A stretch of 6,171 bases of DNA. Origin: Candidatus Competibacteraceae bacterium (lineage in GTDB: Bacteria > Pseudomonadota > Gammaproteobacteria > Competibacterales > Competibacteraceae). The notes under the pieces are model-generated. The model ran no database searches and was not told the origin of the DNA. It worked only from the letters and a program-made list of their open reading frames with translations. Position 1 is the first letter of the stretch; each line of letters starts with the position of its first letter. The stretch covers positions 1 to 6,171 of the forward strand of contig JAGRHM010000295.1 in the NCBI GenBank assembly GCA_020445005.1. The letters are read 5' to 3'. Positions 5,144 to 6,171 of the stretch are shown in pieces. The translations under genes and the position numbers were made by a program.

Positions 5144-6171
5144 GTAGATGATGCAATGCAAGATGTCGGTTCCCCCATCGGCAGATGCACTGTCAACTGA
5201 TCGAACGGAATCGCCCAGCCGTACTGATTACAGGCGCTGACCGTGGCGCGTTGCAGAAAGCGGCGAATCGGCCAGTAGTCGCCAGCGCCGGCCCCGCTGA
5301 ATACTGCCACAATCAACAGATTCAGCGAGGAACTGGCGGCTTCGTTGAATTCCACCAACAGGTTCGTCAAGTGCGGACGGAACGACTGTTCCTCCAGTTG
5401 CGCTTCCAGATAGGCCCGCAGCGTGGGGACGATATGGCTGAGAATTTCGCCCTGATGCTGATAATCCAGGCCAAAAACGACGGGTACGGCAAATCCGTCG
5501 CGTGACAAATTACGCGGGTTCTTGCCCAGATAGTCGGCAATCGCAAAAGTCTTGATCGAGCCGACCACCTGAAGCTGCACGATTTCCGGGGTTTGCAACA
5601 ACACCTTGCCGTAAATATCCCCGTCCAGGATGACAATATCGTTTTCTTGACTGGGGAACCAGGGTTCTTCCGGAGCGTAGGAACGCGATTGTAAATCGGC
5701 CATCTTGTCCAGCGGCAACCGTAGGCTGCCGCCGCGCAGCAGCGGATTCTGCAAAGTCGAGTACAGGTTGAGTCCGGTAATTTTCCAGGGTGCTCCATTG
5801 TAAATAACCCGCTCGCCCTCGCGAACGCTCCCCATGTCCAGCAAGGTGCGGATTTCCCGCATATAGCGCGGCAACGATTGCCGCAGTCCCCATAACAGGC
5901 CAATCACCATCAGAACCAACAGTCCCAACAGCAGCCAGTCAGCCTGCACATACAAAATCAGCGTCGTGACAAACAGGGCCAGAGCCAGGGTCAGCACCCG
6001 GAAAGACCAGGCGATCACCCGCCCCATCCGATGGGGTCCAGGCTCACGGCCCCGGCGCGTCAAATTTCCGACCAGATGACCGAATCCTCCCAGGATTAAA
6101 TAGGTGAGTATGAAACCACCCAGCGCCAGCGCCAGATTCAACCCTCGACCGTGGGCAAACTCCTCAAGGGT
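5134..6171 (-). CDS. MscS-like mechanosensitive ion channel family membrane protein, 5' end outside the window
   Basis: The visible 345 residues form the C-terminal part of an inner-membrane protein. The frame is open to the right edge (it begins TLEEFAHGRGLNLALALGGF), so a TTG at 6141 inside it is unlikely to be the start. Counting from that TTG, hydrophobic segments lie at about 2-25, 42-65 and 68-86, with arginine-rich cytoplasmic loops between and after them. An MscS-type beta domain follows at about 100-150: MGSVREGERVIYNG, then WKITGLNLYSTL, then GGSLRLPLDKM, echoing the family pattern of an L-G-x-x-x-G-D-x-V stretch and a later IPN. The end IPFDQLTVHLP (311-321) matches the usual MscS C-terminal strand, followed by a short polar tail. 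Family members open under membrane tension and release solutes during hypo-osmotic shock. The canonical pore-helix Gly/Ala packing and the IPN are only loosely kept, so it is a divergent member and channel function is inferred. The acetyltransferase gene follows after 69 nt. Confidence 0.75.
   Translation of the reverse strand, partial: TLEEFAHGRGLNLALALGGFILTYLILGGFGHLVGNLTRRGREPGPHRMGRVIAWSFRVLTLALALFVTTLILYVQADWLLLGLLVLMVIGLLWGLRQSLPRYMREIRTLLDMGSVREGERVIYNGAPWKITGLNLYSTLQNPLLRGGSLRLPLDKMADLQSRSYAPEEPWFPSQENDIVILDGDIYGKVLLQTPEIVQLQVVGSIKTFAIADYLGKNPRNLSRDGFAVPVVFGLDYQHQGEILSHIVPTLRAYLEAQLEEQSFRPHLTNLLVEFNEAASSSLNLLIVAVFSGAGAGDYWPIRRFLQRATVSACNQYGWAIPFDQLTVHLPMGEPTSCIASSTLS

Overview
The window carries a compact set of genes, all on the minus strand, from a bacterium with high G+C genes (roughly 60% or more in the stretches I counted by hand). 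Codon style and protein families suggest a proteobacterium, most likely a gammaproteobacterium. That placement is inference from protein flavour, and no rRNA or other marker gene is present to confirm it.

Reading in the direction of transcription (from position 6171 down to 1), the layout is as follows. (1) 6171-5134: the C-terminal 345 residues of an MscS-like membrane protein whose 5' end lies outside the window. (2) 5064-4432: a GNAT-family N-acetyltransferase, followed by a clear Rho-independent terminator at 4370-4401. (3) 4369-4105: an AT-rich stretch (about 43% G+C over 4081-4380 by hand count) with no convincing gene, a 22-bp imperfect direct repeat and one orphan open frame. (4) About 4102-3669: a frameshifted, N-terminally truncated remnant of a PD-(D/E)XK nuclease-like domain of the type found at the end of AAA-like ATPases, followed by a strong terminator at 3612-3658. 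(5) 3528-1168: a bifunctional 3-hydroxyacyl-CoA dehydrogenase/enoyl-CoA hydratase in the FadN domain order. (6) 1150 to the left edge: a thiolase (FadA type), 17 nt downstream and missing only its last few residues.

The two large genes form a fatty-acid beta-oxidation operon. The bifunctional protein hydrates trans-2-enoyl-CoA and oxidises the resulting L-3-hydroxyacyl-CoA with NAD+, and the thiolase then releases acetyl-CoA. The gene order fadN-fadA matches the Bacillus-type fadNA(E) arrangement, so an acyl-CoA dehydrogenase gene may lie beyond the left edge.

I do not see a convincing previously undescribed system. The parts most worth a second look are the decayed ATPase/nuclease remnant and the adjoining AT-rich patch with its direct repeat, and a pair of overlapping palindromes at the 3' end of the MscS-like gene.
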